Assembly: GCF_020037475.1 (NCBI RefSeq)
Contig: NZ_JAIQDB010000007.1
Span: 95,579-159,578 of the forward strand
Direction of reading: 5' to 3'
DNA length: 64,000 nt
From: Sutcliffiella deserti
Lineage (GTDB): Bacteria > Bacillota > Bacilli > Bacillales > Bacillaceae_I
The position numbers and the translations under genes were made by a program. This document shows, piece after piece, positions 63,927-64,000 of this stretch. The notes under the pieces were generated by a model. It made no database searches. It was not told the DNA's origin and saw nothing but the letters and a program-made list of their open reading frames with translations. Position 1 is the stretch's first letter; every line of letters starts with the position of its first letter.

Positions 63927-64000
63927 TAATTTAAAGACACTACAAAAATTGTTCGTCTTTTTAGGTGTTTTGTTTAGTTTGGCCCAAGCCTCTTTCAATT

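Overview
The window is chromosomal DNA from a spore-forming member of the Bacillaceae. The evidence is gene content and order. PdaA (spore cortex), a GerA-type germination subunit, a SpoVB-like flippase, a KinB-like sporulation kinase, MreBH and bacterial NO synthase are present. Long stretches also keep the order of the Bacillus subtilis yfj-yfk region (yfjO, yfjP, pdaA, yfjT, yfkA, yfkD, yfkF-like, yfkH, yfkI, yfkJ, yfkK). Species cannot be fixed from the window. No rRNA, tRNA, CRISPR array, prophage or intact transposase gene was seen.

Layout. 0.4-10.9 kb: RNA methyltransferase, AlkA-type glycosylase, PdaA, class I fumarase, CYP152 peroxygenase, YfkAB radical SAM protein, YfkD, YczE-like protein. 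11-18 kb: PPOX-fold stress protein, DUF2254 protein, OsmC, MFS transporter, and a ZosA-type zinc ATPase with a PerR-like box and a leader hairpin. 18-24 kb: a cluster of 123/148-bp repeats, the yfkH-yfkI-yfkJ(broken)-yfkK block, small proteins and a YfhP-like membrane hydrolase. 23.5-27 kb: HtrA protease beside an ArlRS/YkoGH-like two-component system; both promoter regions carry the same 18-bp direct-repeat operator. 27-36 kb: purine permease, Nudix, small conserved proteins, MreBH, DUF4256, a possible immunity-type gene plus the remnant of a relative, an orphan GerA subunit and an AAC(6')-like acetyltransferase. 36-42 kb: YebC, bNOS, YitT, SpoVB-like flippase, TspO/YtaB. 42.2-45.9 kb: the most unusual segment, described below. 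46-64 kb: NlpC/P60 protein, a zinc-ribbon/FxLYD protein with an S1C protease, a second P450, a YfmL-like helicase, a Rieske-oxidoreductase, a KinB-like kinase divergent from an EAL protein, a heterodimeric ABC exporter, and an amidase-dipeptidase operon.

Main discovery candidate: 42.2-45.9 kb holds seven small genes or gene remnants, all on the minus strand. Each is followed, within about 50 nt of its stop codon (one overlaps it), by a copy of the same degenerate ~30-nt element, which has TTCAAC/GTTGAA-type ends around a CACCCGTTA-like core. Ten copies are visible. The block is bracketed by a 31-bp inverted repeat (28/31 identical), each half followed inward by a terminator hairpin. Gene plus trailing recombination-like site, one orientation, unrelated cargo and defined ends resemble an integron-type cassette array, but no integrase is in view.

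Other repeat families include a MITE-like element with GGCTCTGTTAAA-type ends (four copies or derivatives), a related long GC-rich palindrome (three copies), exact 148-bp tandem repeats, a ~20-bp minisatellite and a 34-bp tandem duplication. Two genes (yfkJ and a cassette lipoprotein) are broken by a missing A in an A-run; yfkJ also has ATA where the start codon should be.
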